A stretch of 64,000 nt of DNA from Neonectria sp. B-13 (taxonomy: Eukaryota > Ascomycota > Sordariomycetes > Hypocreales > Nectriaceae): NCBI GenBank assembly GCA_002682825.1, contig NOKP01000001.1, forward strand, positions 932,501 through 996,500, read 5' to 3'. Below the pieces are notes generated by a model that was given only the letters and a program-made list of their open reading frames with translations, did not search any database and was not told where the DNA came from. The first letter of the stretch is position 1. Each line of letters starts with the position of its first letter. Of this stretch, positions 32,937 through 43,703 are shown one piece after another. Position numbers and translations under genes: made by a program.

Positions 32937-35900
32937 TGTGTCGGAGGTGTTAAACGTATGAGGAGGGTTGTCCTGGATGATGACTGGGGCGAGGGTACGA
33001 GAGGACCTCGCGGGTTGGAATTGGTGAGAGCTGTGCTCGAGCTCGGGCTGGCGAGGTGTAGAGAGCTTGTTGTGGCGGTGGTTGTAGACGATGTTGTCGA
33101 CGATGATGGGAGGCGACGGCGAAGACAACTTGGAAGGGTAGCTAGCTGTCAATGGACTGATGTGATGTTGCAGTGTATGTTGTAGTGTATGTTGTAGTGT
33201 GTTGTAGGTAGGTATGAATTGATTGCCTTGGATCGAAGGTGGGAGGGAGGAGGTCTTTATAGGGAAGAGGGAGCTTGGGAGGGTTGAGTGAGAGTCGAGG
33301 TTGGAGAGGTGGTTGAGTGCGGGTTGTGTAAGCGCAGGGGCTCTGAGAGAAGATGTGGATGCCTGGGGAAGTGAGAATAGGAATGCAGTAGAACTCTGAT
33401 GGAGTGATGCTCTTGTGATACCAGGAAACGAAGTAGAAAATGTGCGGAGAAGAAGCGAGGAAGTCGGTGCCTTAAAAGTATCGCATCGTCAGGACTGGCG
33501 CGTGTGGACTGTATAATAAAAAGAGAGTGTGTGAGTGAGAGGGAGAGGGCGTGTCTGGTCAGTGCAGGCACCCCCTGTCTCGCATCTCTGTCGATGGGCT
33601 GGTCCGGACGCCGTTTCTGCCTACCAGAACGCCAAACCTGACAGGCCTGCCTCAGGGCGCCCCAGGCCGCCAAGTCGCCCTCACAGCCTTTTTTCGGGGC
33701 CGTTCTTGGCGGCCTGGGACCCTCCCTCTCCACTATCCAGGATCGCTCTCTGTAGGGTCGCCTGGCATTACGGCCCCCAAGAAGCCATCGCCCTAGTTGT
33801 GGCTCCCCTCCTCCACTTCCTCTCTCTAAAACCCATGCCGATGACTCCCTCCCAAACCCACACTCACCAAGGATCGGTGGGGTGGAGGGGGTGGCCCAAT
33901 GGGCAGTGTTGCTGAGCCACGGCCCTGGGGGGGGCTCCCGCTTGTTAAGCAGCAAGCAATTTGTGTGAGAGAGAGAGGGACGGAGCAGTGATGCGGGAGG
34001 CAAGAGGACGTTGCTCGAGATGGAGGGAGGGTGTAGCCAGTGAGGTGACATGAGGATTGACGAGCATCAGCCGTCGTCCAGGACTCAAGGCCTCAAGCTC
34101 AAGGCTGCCACGGCCGGAGAGGAGAGAAACGGATCGCCGGACACGGACACTGCACGAAGCAAGATTGACGAGCGGAAGCACGCACATGTCGGACGAACCC
34201 CAGCGGGCGGTACGACTTGTCCCCAACCAACAAGTTCTATTCTCTCCATAGGACTCTCTTAATACCATGGCTGTTGGTGGTGTTCTTGGGGCGGCTGCTG
34301 ATGATGCGGCTGCCGACGACGCGGCCCTCGTTGAAACACTCTCTCTTCCCCTTCCCCTTCCCCAAGGAATCAACCCCCGGGCCATTCTATTTTCTGCGTC
34401 CACCCAGCCGGTTTATACGGGAGTATGAATAGGTAGTCCAGCGACTGAGCCAATCTGCGTCAATACCGTCAGAGAGGAACGCGCCGAGACAAGAGGCGCG
34501 CGAAATGCGAGCACTCTCAGACCGTCTCACTCAGAGCCTACGATTAAACGCCGGAGTCTACCAGAGCTGTGTGACTGGGCGCCGTGACGCCGGCCGCGCT
34601 CCGTGGCCATCGCCCACAGAAAAATGTCCCCATCGCGGAAGCACAAGTTGACTGTTTGCCGGTTGACACAAAGGCATCACGGGGTCGGTTGTGCGCGGGA
34701 GGCGACGGGTTGATTGATTCGGCATTGAGTCATCGTCGGTATCTAGCTCAGCGATCAACCCACACACCCCAGGTACGAGGCAATCGTCCTAGATGTGTGT
34801 GTGCGTAGTGTGTGGTGTGGTGCGAAGAGCGAGGGCATGCGCGTGCTCCTCGTCTGGCCCGCAGTGGTTTGCAGAAAACTGTACCCGGAGAACAAGCCTG
34901 GGAGGCTAGGACTCGCTGGTCTTGGCTCCCATCCTCGAAGCAGAGTAGCCTGTGCTGCAAGGGCCGAGGGCAGAGGGCGGCGGGCAGTGGCAGTGCTCAC
35001 TGCCGCACCCTGCACACACAGACTGGGCTGTTCTAGTCCATCGAGGCTTGGACGCCCTTTGGCTTGTTCCGACAGGCGGCGCCGTCACAGCCTCCGCCGT
35101 CGGATCGCATCTGGGACAAGGGCCACTCAGCCTTGCATCGCAATTGATTGAGGGCTTGATATCGCTTGCTTCTAGCGAATTCAAGATGACGGGATCCATT
35201 GGATGCCTCTCTCTCGCTTCTCCGCGTGCCGTGCACCAGCCACCACGATCGAAGCCGACGGGAACTAGAGTAAAGAGCACGCATGGCCATGGATGACGAG
35301 CATGGAGCCATAGACGGACGGGCACATGGGCCATGCCAGTCATTAGGCGCAACGCGCCAGAAGATCTAGACGAACAGACGCCGCAGCAGAAGCCGCACGC
35401 CGGCCAAAGCCGATGCGATAGCCGTTGGCGTGACGCGTTTCTGCAACGGGATGTTATCTGGTTGCCTTGTGTTGCCAGCCGCTTGTGAGTGAATCACGGC
35501 CTAAGAGAGTGAGTGAATAGCTTCAACCTAGGCGGGGGCGAATCGCGAAACGGCCCCCAAACCAAAAACGGCCGGACTCCACTGTCGACAAAAGTCCAAA
35601 TCACCTCCATGACGACCCAGGACTATCGACGAAGTCTTGGCTTGTTACCCATGATCTCATCGTACGCTCTGCATACGCCAGGTAACAGCACATGCCCGAA
35701 CCTCTAAGAATTCCTAAGATTCCCGCGGAGCACTACTGAAGGTTTGGTCCACGTCGATCGCTGCCAAGGCCGCCGGTATTCCGCTGCAGCCCGGTTTAGG
35801 AACGAGGGGACAATCTCGCGATGTTCGTATGTACACTTCACAAGCAGCCAATCAACTGATTCCTCCTCCACCTGTCTCTCCGTGATTGGGTTGTGACCGC

Positions 35901-38157
35901 CGCCGTCTTCAGCGTGGCTCGGACGAGTACACCAAGAACACGAGTGCCGTCGACGACCAACTTGAGCCCACCGGTTTCGGCAAGACTCATGAAACGCAGA
36001 AACGGCATTGAACAGATGACAATTGGGCCACGTAAGGGGCTGCCATCGCCTCTCTGCAACAGTAAGCTGTACACCCTTTGATTTCCAATCGAGCCGCAAA
36101 CAAACCGCAGCAGCACCTGACGACATTTTTTTCCCCTTCTCTTCTCCTCGTCCCTCTCGCAATGAACCCCCTGTTGTTAGTGCTGTGCCAGGCTGGGAGC
36201 AGCCGAGCAAAAACGGCCCCCAAAAACGGCCCCCAAAAACAGTCCCATTTTGGGAACCTGGAAATTAAGAACTCGGCGGCCTCTTGGAACGGGCCAATGG
36301 GTTGCCCTGCTGCTGAAGAGATTGCGCGTTTTGCAGACGAATTTTGCCCTGTGCATCTCACCGTGAAGCGAGCTGCTGCAGAATGAGTTAACTCCGTCCC
36401 CCGGATGGTGGTGATGATGGCGATGGTGTTGATGGGGGAGGAGGACAAATGCCACAACCCCTGCACACACTGCGGCAGCACCAGTGGCGAGGTTCGTTTC
36501 AGCGGCCAGGCACGCACGTCCTGGGACCCGGTCAAGACCGGATCAGGACAGGCCCAGACGGGACCCAAGTCAGCCCTGTGAGGCATTCCAGCCAAGCCCA
36601 GCACCGCCCCGTTGCCGTCCGCCGTTCGCTCGACTTGCCGCCGGTTCCCTCCCCAGAGTCGTCTCCACAATCCACAGCCGTTATCGTCGTCGACCCGCTG
36701 CATTCGGGGCTCCAAGACGGAGAGACGGGTTGTGGAGAGCGCACTGTCTTTGATTCTTCTCTCCCCGTCATCGTCAATTGCGAAGGCCGCCACGCGCCTG
36801 CGCGCTTCGCTTATCGACCCGAATTTCGCTCCAGTCCTTGGCCCCCCCAGCCACGGATCAACAGAAGACATCCTACAATCACCCAGCCTTGTTCACAAGC
36901 CATCGCCCAAAATACCCCTTCCTATTCTAAGAACTGGAGCCCTCCTTTCTTGCAAAATTTAACGCGCGCTTCTACACGTCTCCTGTTGTCGTGGTTTCAC
37001 GCTTGGCCGTGCGATCGAGCCAACACAACCGTTCCCTCGGGTCCAGGAGAAGCCCTCTAAAGGGAAGGCGGAAGCCCCACGTGTTGGCCCGGATCCAAGG
37101 TCATCTTGTTGGCCTGAACCCAAGGCCATCGTATTGTCAGAGCCTGATTCCCATGATTACTTGCATGTGCCGCTTGCGAACCAGCGAGTTCCCGCCGAAG
37201 TGTTTGGTGTTGATGCCGTCCGTCTTCAATCGTGTGCTGTGATTCGCGTCCCAGAGCCTCATCTTCTGGCGGAGATCAGCCCACGGACGCAACGGACGTT
37301 TACGCGCGGCAAAGGTTCATCAGCCCTACCACATTCTTCACTTTTGTAAATGTAACCGCCGAGTTTGCGGTCGCAGTCAATGCGACCTTGACGGCCTGTC
37401 ACACGCATTTATCAAAGTTAACTGATTATAGCTCCTAGAGCGAGGTGATCTAAATGGGGTGCTTTAGGGTAGACGCGCCATCAAGAACTTGGCATCGATA
37501 GAGAAACGAAATTGTCATGATGTGACTTTTTTGTAGCAATGATACTTGACGCTAATTTCTATTCTTGTTATAGTAATTCCGACCTAAATTAGATTTTTAT
37601 GTAGATCTTAGTTGAAATCGTAAGTCTCCCATTAGCTTGCCGTGATGCCTTCCGTTAGATGGCGGCAAGGCGCCGATGCTCCGTCTCCATGTCCGGTTAC
37701 GTGCACACCCGTTCAGTATGCTCAGTGATCTAGGATACGACATTCATCGTCTAAATGCGTTGAGTGCAACAACATTACCTTTCTTTAATGCTGTTAAATA
37801 TAATGGATGCTAACACTCATCGGGACTAAGATGTTAAAAATGAAAGTGTGAGGGACCAACTGGAGGCTTCTGGGACTATTAGTGTACACCCTGGGATCAG
37901 TCGTATGGACTCATTGAATAGCCATACTTTCTACCTTGAACATTTTACAACACTCAATTAACCCCTAACTCCATCATTCTTCGTCCCTAATTCCATCCCA
38001 TAATTGTTTGTAAAGTCAAATCAACCGCATGATCGCCATGGAAAATCGCCATCAATACTCATCCCAATCATTAAGTCAAGTGAGTCGAGTCCATACCCGG
38101 AGCCGGATGATCGGGGCATGCTCCGTGTGTATATTCGACTTTAATTCGCCTCGAGGA
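32937..38157. other. 5.2-kb intergenic region
   Basis: No gene that I can support. 32937-33900 is the promoter and leader of the coiled-coil gene, pyrimidine-rich in its sense, with a tandem repeat at 33163-33206. 33900-37440 is GC-rich with overlapping open frames on both strands (up to 294 codons at 35987-36871) that show no domain, no complexity pattern typical of protein and no splice model. 37440-38150 is clearly AT-rich, perhaps mutated non-coding DNA or the 3' flank of the OPT transporter gene. Confidence 0.45.
33163..33206. repeat. TGTATGTTGTAG tandem repeat
   Basis: Two perfect 12-bp units TGTATGTTGTAG flanked by degenerate copies, in the leader side of the coiled-coil protein gene. 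Confidence 0.8.
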
Positions 38158-40686
38158 CTAAACCCTCCAGTCGAAGCCTATGTCAAAGCGGCCATCTTCG
38201 GGTATAGCCAAGTTCGAGCACCTGACTGTGTTGTTGCTTGCGTCCAAGAAACCTCCCTGGTCAACTCCTTGCCTAGCAACTCGGTTCCCCCACCAGTCCA
38301 AGCGAATGTTGTTGCGTTGTAGTGCAAAGAACATGACGAGTCCGGATATGCCAATCGCAGCCATGAACGAACTCGTCAAGACATAGGCGTATCTTTCCCA
38401 CCATGCCTTGTATCGCCTCTTGATAAAGTAGTTGAAGAAGATAGCAAGAACAACAGTGCCCTGCATGTAGGACCAGTTGTACGGAGCCCACCCCAGTGGA
38501 CCAGCCATGAAAACAGGGATGTTGACGTTGCGCCAGAATGATCTAGGCCATCTCTTTGCCACGAAATAGACGGCAATGGGGAGGACAACGCCTAAGGGGA
38601 TGACATAGGTGACAGTGCGGTACGGTCCGTGAAGACCGAAGAGGCGACGCGGTCCGACGACACCCCACAGGATCGATGTCATGAAATAGGAGTGAGTGTG
38701 AGGGCACGTGAAGCGATCTTTCTGTCTTCCGTGACATACGTCTTCGATGTTGCGCAAGACCCAGTGATTGACGCCCAGAGCCACAAACCCAGCCAAAACC
38801 GTCGCGTAGACCTGAGCTTTGAACGCCCAGCGAGGAGGGATCTTGGCGTAGTGCGCCAGCTTTAGATCAGACACGAAGTTGAGAGATTGGGATGTCGACA
38901 TAAAGCTGAACATCTTGAAGATCATGTTCGGGATAGTCCGGCCTTCCAGCGCGTACCCTCCAATGACGTAGGCCAGGATGCTCGTGGGGACTTCCATGTT
39001 GGTAATCGCCGCCAACATGCCAATGGGAATCTGCAGCAATATCGTGAAGCAAAGCGCCAGCACGATTCCCCAAATGGGCATCCCCGTGGGCCAAAGAGTG
39101 ACTGAGAGGCAGGCCAGAATAAAAGAGACGACGAGGATGATGAGGTACCACCAATGAGGGCACTCTGGATAAGCAGACATGAGTCGATTGTGCACATCCT
39201 TGAACTCCTCCGATCGCTTTTTCCGAGACCAGACGGATCTCAGCCCGTCCATGATATCCTTGCGGTGCCAGAGGAACATGTGGGTGGGGATCGCGACGTA
39301 GAGGGCGAAGAACCCAGCGTAGTTTAGGATCTGAGTAGTCGTCACAAGTGGAACACTGTATTCGTAGTACGCTGTTTCGTTGAGGGTGAAGTCAGAGTTC
39401 AGAATGCGCCGGATATCATAATGCTTTCCAGTGTTGTCGTAGATTCTGTTGCCGTTGATAGGAAAGTATCCAGCATCCCAAACGTTGTTGAAGTACAGTA
39501 TTGGAGCGACGATGAATCCCATAATAGCCATACCAGTCGAGAAGTTCATCAATGTGAATAGTGGAGTAATTATAGGGTCGCCGAGATATGTCGCAATGTT
39601 CCAATCGAGAGTTGGGAGTGGGTTGATACCGAGACCACAAGTGCTTCCCGCGATCAAGGCGAGTGTAACACTCCCAGGGGAGATCCAAGTAACCCAGTTG
39701 AATAGAGCGAGACCTTGAAAGAGGAAGTTGGGGACAAAGTACCAGAAAAACATGGCTGCGAAACAGACGACGAAGAATCGGTATCGTGAAATAGTCCATC
39801 CATTCGCACTGGAGTCTGCGTCCTGCCCATTGTCTTTGAAGAGCGCCTTGGTGAGTGCGATATTGGCGAGGGGCCGTTGCCATATCATCGAAGGAGGATA
39901 TACGAGAAATCGACGGGCCATACCGGCGCATCCGTATCCCATGATTTGAGTAGCCAAGAGGGTGACGATCTGCCAGGGAATGCTGTTGGCAAGCACGGTT
40001 TCGCCGTAGAACATGTCGAGCTTCAGGACCTGGATGATGCTGACGATGTAGGCTCCGGTCGAATGGCCGCCAAAGGCAACATTTGCCATCATTGCAATGA
40101 GGATGTGTTCCTTCTGGTTGAACGACCCGGGATTCAGGGTAAAGCTCCAAGGGCCGACACCAAAGGTCCTAGCCGGGAGCCATCTAGCCATCAGCACGCC
40201 GATGGGCTTTGAAAGCAGCTGCACAACGTAAGTCGAGATCATGATGCTGGGCATTCGGAGAGAAAAGAATTGTTGAATAGCAGTTCCTCCAATGGTGAAG
40301 ATTGTGCCCATGAAGAATACTCTGAAAGTGCCCACAGGGAGCGTCGGGTCGTCCGTCGGGTCGACAACGGCACGGACTTCTGGGTAGGCAGAGTTGTTGA
40401 TCATCAAGTCCTTCTGAGCCTCGAATTCGTCGACGATATTCTGGGCGAGCTCTGAGTCTTCATGGCCATCCCGCCTGTTCTCGAGATATTCTCGAGCACG
40501 ATCAATTGTTCCGGTGGGGAAATTCTGATCGTGTTCGTGCTCCTGGATAAGTGTCTCTAGAGCATGGACGAGATTTGCTTGGGAGTCAACTGAGTCCTGG
40601 CTCTCAGACGCCCGCTTCTCGGTAACATTCTCGGTTGGCAGCTTTGGCTTAGTGACACCTGGCGTTTTATCAGGCACCAGTTCCAT
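38158..40686 (-). CDS. OPT-family oligopeptide transporter
   Basis: Proton-coupled plasma-membrane importer of small peptides, glutathione or related chelates. One exon, 842 residues from the ATG at 40686; the frame runs 27 codons further upstream but only from GTG. After a charged cytosolic N-terminus (about 1-118), some 14-16 hydrophobic segments follow. The OPT signature NPGSFNQKEH is at 185-194 and the conserved KIPPR-W motif is in the second half. The length is usual for fungal OPTs. There is no intron, although neighbours to the right have many. It lies tail-to-intergenic on the left; on the right its start faces the 3' end of a short-chain dehydrogenase gene on the same strand, about 0.9 kb away. 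It may serve the small accessory cluster to the right, but nothing in the sequence proves this. Confidence 0.92.
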   Translation of the reverse strand: MELVPDKTPGVTKPKLPTENVTEKRASESQDSVDSQANLVHALETLIQEHEHDQNFPTGTIDRAREYLENRRDGHEDSELAQNIVDEFEAQKDLMINNSAYPEVRAVVDPTDDPTLPVGTFRVFFMGTIFTIGGTAIQQFFSLRMPSIMISTYVVQLLSKPIGVLMARWLPARTFGVGPWSFTLNPGSFNQKEHILIAMMANVAFGGHSTGAYIVSIIQVLKLDMFYGETVLANSIPWQIVTLLATQIMGYGCAGMARRFLVYPPSMIWQRPLANIALTKALFKDNGQDADSSANGWTISRYRFFVVCFAAMFFWYFVPNFLFQGLALFNWVTWISPGSVTLALIAGSTCGLGINPLPTLDWNIATYLGDPIITPLFTLMNFSTGMAIMGFIVAPILYFNNVWDAGYFPINGNRIYDNTGKHYDIRRILNSDFTLNETAYYEYSVPLVTTTQILNYAGFFALYVAIPTHMFLWHRKDIMDGLRSVWSRKKRSEEFKDVHNRLMSAYPECPHWWYLIILVVSFILACLSVTLWPTGMPIWGIVLALCFTILLQIPIGMLAAITNMEVPTSILAYVIGGYALEGRTIPNMIFKMFSFMSTSQSLNFVSDLKLAHYAKIPPRWAFKAQVYATVLAGFVALGVNHWVLRNIEDVCHGRQKDRFTCPHTHSYFMTSILWGVVGPRRLFGLHGPYRTVTYVIPLGVVLPIAVYFVAKRWPRSFWRNVNIPVFMAGPLGWAPYNWSYMQGTVVLAIFFNYFIKRRYKAWWERYAYVLTSSFMAAIGISGLVMFFALQRNNIRLDWWGNRVARQGVDQGGFLDASNNTVRCSNLAIPEDGRFDIGFDWRV

Positions 40687-41568
40687 TTTCTTGCGGATTG
40701 CGATCGAGGAACGGAGGCTGAGGTGTGGCCAGTAAACAGAGGTAGGGTAACGGTAGTTGCTGAGCACTGGAGATAGTTTACTGGAATCAATGACAATGAG
40801 GAGAACCTGTGGTTGTGAATTACTTCACTTGGTCTGAAACTAAGAGCGCGCCTTGCCTCGAAGAAGTCATGGCAGCGAGTAGCGGAGATAAAATCCGCGA
40901 CGGAAACCTCTTCATCTTAAACCCTGGCTGTGATAGGGTTTATCGAAGCCACGGTACTCGCATCGTTGGAATAATGAGGCATCGTGAGAGAGATACGACC
41001 TAGAGGAGTCAAAACTCGAACCGCAGGAGGAAACCCCATCGACGTTGACGACTCCACACCTAAAACCAGAGATCGGATATGAATACTACCAAGCCACTGA
41101 GTATAGATTCGCTGAAGGAACCATCCCCAAAGCATTGATGAAAAACGAATCAGGATTTTGAGAGATTGTGTCCAAGAGCTAGCAAGGTCAGCAAAGTTTG
41201 CAGTTGCCTTATCATGTTGAAGGTTCGTATTCGAAGCAACCTTCGGGGTGGTGTGTTCTTGAAGTACATCTGTCATCCCTAGAAAAAGCCTTTCTAAGTT
41301 TGTCGCGTTTATGAGGAAGAAAAAACCAGTGGTGTCATGTGGGCGTTGGAAAAAGCTTTCTAGAACTCATAAAAGAACGTGGTGGGTGGCATTTTCTTTT
41401 TCACTTACATGGCCATGACTCCTTTAGGAGGGCATATCACCACAAACGAAATTAAATAGTGATCAATGTCTTTTTTACTATGCCTGCTATAATTAAAACT
41501 GTTGAGAAGCGCAAGATATAGTTAAGAATACAAGCTCTCGTATTTCGCCCCCTTAGCCTGTATGCATC
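40687..41568. other. upstream region of the OPT transporter
   Basis: 0.88 kb between the OPT start and the 3' end of the SDR gene. AT-rich in its right half (41280-41540). No gene and no copy of the GGGGTAA motif found in the neighbouring promoters. Confidence 0.5.
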
Positions 41569-42723
41569 TCAGGCAATCGCATCTGGGAGCTGTGAAAGCT
41601 CATGGTGGTACATCTTAAATAGCGGGTCCCAAACCGTTACCGCCCGTTTTGAAGCTTTGCCATTCTGATACTCTGGCCTGGGGACGAGGAGCAGCTTGTC
41701 CACGGAGCACTCGATGGCCTCTCCGGAGAGCGACTCGTCTTCAAGGCACTTGTTGTACGCTGACACGATGGTTTTAATAGGCGTCATACTGCTTCCAGTC
41801 AGCTTCTGGGATCTCAGGACTCAGGTCGGGCTGGTGTACCACTCAGCTGACACCGCTGCCACCATCTCCGGAGGAATGATCTTGGTAGCTACAATCCCCG
41901 GCAGGACGCAGTTGATGCGAATGTTCTCTTTCTATAAATCGTCAATGTGCCATTCTTACGTAATGTGGAAGGGTTCTTACAATCTTGAGTACCCTTGATG
42001 TGGCGCGAACAAAATTGTACACCTGGCAATGGTCAGGTCAGCGATAGTATGCTTGCGGGTTGAAGTGCTACTGACCGCTGCTTTGGCACCGTCATATTCT
42101 GGATACGTCTCGTGGGGGTGAACAGCCGCAATGCTAGCAGTAGCCACGATGCTGCCGCCCGGTGTCTTGTTTTTCCTCATGAAATGGATCGCTAGCTGGG
42201 TGCCATATATGACACCCTTGTAGTCAACATCTGTGCAAAGCAGATTGGGCTTTGGCGGAATACTTGGACGGTTAATAAAACGAACCCTGTGGCAATTATC
42301 CTTACTTACGTATCGGAGTCTCTGTGATCCAAGATGTAGATTGAGCTATTACGAACAATCGTGAGACACGCACGATGAAGGCCATTTCTCACGATAAACA
42401 CTCACCTCTTATCGACAATCCCAGCATTGGCACAAAGCGCATCCAATCGCCCGTATTTATTCCATACTTCTTGAAAGCATCTAGCCTGGCTATCGTAGTC
42501 GGACACATCGCATGTGTGGAAGCTTGCGTTGGCGCCCAACTTGGATGCCAGTTCGACGTTGGGTTGGATATCTGCCATTGCAACCGACCATCCTTTCTGG
42601 ACAAGGTCTTCTGCCAGTGCCTCACCCATACCTGACTAATATGATGTTAGTACCAAGGGCTGACATTCGGCGGAAATTCCCTACCGACGCGCCGGTGATG
42701 ATGGCGACACGCTTTAGACTCAT
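41569..42723 (-). CDS. short-chain dehydrogenase/reductase (15-hydroxyprostaglandin-dehydrogenase-like SDR)
   Basis: NAD(P)-dependent oxidoreductase acting on a secondary alcohol or ketone; substrate unknown. Seven exons: 42723-42685, 42635-42406, 42345-42310, 42262-42076, 42022-41981, 41931-41840 and 41788-41569. They give 281 residues with all phases consistent. The six introns are 47-60 bp, and intron 1 has a perfect TACTAAC branch. The glycine motif TGASSGMG (10-17, split by intron 1), NAG with Asn83, catalytic Ser145, Tyr158 and Lys162 (YDGAK) are all present. No signal peptide. The gene is divergent from an MFS exporter across a 980-bp promoter that carries a perfect inverted repeat. 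Together with the monooxygenase-like gene this suggests a shared small-molecule pathway, either biosynthetic tailoring or detoxification. Confidence 0.9.
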
Positions 42724-43225
42724 GGTGGCAGCTATGGATCAGGTGTACGCCTTCAAGACAAATGTTTTCGTGTGGAGTGTTTTATTATCCGCAGTGTTTC
42801 TGAATATAAACTCAAATACTTTATAGAATTAGATAAGCCAGTGTTCCGTCATCTGTCAGGCTCTTACAGGATCAGCCATCCTTGTTGAGGATATCCTTCT
42901 CCATTCAGCACGCTCACGGGAACAGCAACCGATGCACGGCTGAGCGGAGTACATCCAGGCCGCGCTCAAGATAGAATGATGCTATTGGATACTGCAGACG
43001 AACAGATGTTCAGTGTCGACCCGACGTCTATTTTTTCGGCTGGGCTATCACGCACTGGCAAGAAGGCCAACCATGATAAGGGTGTAGTCAGTCCTGTACC
43101 GAGATGGATTGGAAATTAGTCACACGCACCCGGCTTATTAGCCTTGATCTTGGCTTAGCCACCTGTGATAGGTCTGTCTGAGACATGAACTTGACTTAGC
43201 CGGACAGAGAAGTCAGAACCATGTT

Positions 43226-43237
43226 ATCCCCGGGGAT
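43226..43237. promoter_or_regulatory. 12-bp palindrome ATCCCCGGGGAT
   Basis: Perfect palindrome containing CCCCGGGG. It shares the GGGG/CCCC core with the larger inverted repeat 180 bp to the right. It could be a weaker binding site for the same zinc-cluster factor, or a stress-type CCCCT/AGGGG-like element. No direct proof. Confidence 0.35.
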
Positions 43238-43413
43238 CCTTTTCCTGGAGGATGTCCATACATCCAGAAGCAAGCTGTCACCCACTTACTGGACTGGGCT
43301 TATGATGCCGACACTGGTTGTCATCAGCGACCAAAGATGACATTGTTCACTGGTTAGAGAGGCCGAAGAACGCGCCACTTAACTAGGGCCGAGTAGAACG
43401 GGTGTGAGTGGGG

Positions 43414-43436
43414 GTCCGGGGTAAGCTACCCCGGAC
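43414..43436. promoter_or_regulatory. perfect 10+3+10 inverted repeat, candidate zinc-cluster operator
   Basis: Left arm GTCCGGGGTA, spacer AGC, right arm TACCCCGGAC. Both arms carry a CGG triplet in opposite orientation, the geometry used by dimeric Zn2Cys6 regulators. It lies 268 bp before the MFS ATG and about 690 bp before the SDR ATG. A further half-site GGGGTAAC is at 43471-43478. No zinc-cluster gene is in the window, so the regulator would be encoded elsewhere. Confidence 0.6.
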
Positions 43437-43703
43437 AACCGGATCTTGTGGAGATAGTTTTCCGGAACCTGGGGTAACGATTGTAGACGACAGCCTTGCG
43501 CCCGCCCAGCTAACTGCCGTGCCGGTTCGGCTTGTTGGTTGAAGGTGTAAGGCTCTGGAATCCGGCCATAGCCGTTGCAGGGGTGTTATCTTAAATAGAC
43601 AAGCAACCCCGTGATAATCCTTGCTTTGTGCTGTTGATGGTGTTTCAAGACCAAATCTGTGAAAGCCTTTCCATCAATTATCGCTCTAATAGTTGCTCTT
43701 ATA

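Larger units (their letters stand above)
42724..43703. other. divergent SDR/MFS promoter region
   Basis: 980-bp shared upstream region of the SDR (-) and MFS (+) genes. It holds a perfect 10+3+10 inverted repeat, a 12-bp palindrome and an additional GGGGTAAC half-site, listed separately. No ORF of interest. Confidence 0.7.

Noticed and set aside
33257..34051. 264-codon minus-strand frame in the leader side of the coiled-coil protein gene
   Set aside because: Simple Ser/Leu/His/Arg sequence without domain; starts from a non-ATG codon.
35987..36871. 294-codon minus-strand frame
   Set aside because: Open frames on both strands, no domain or targeting signal, no intron model that improves it.
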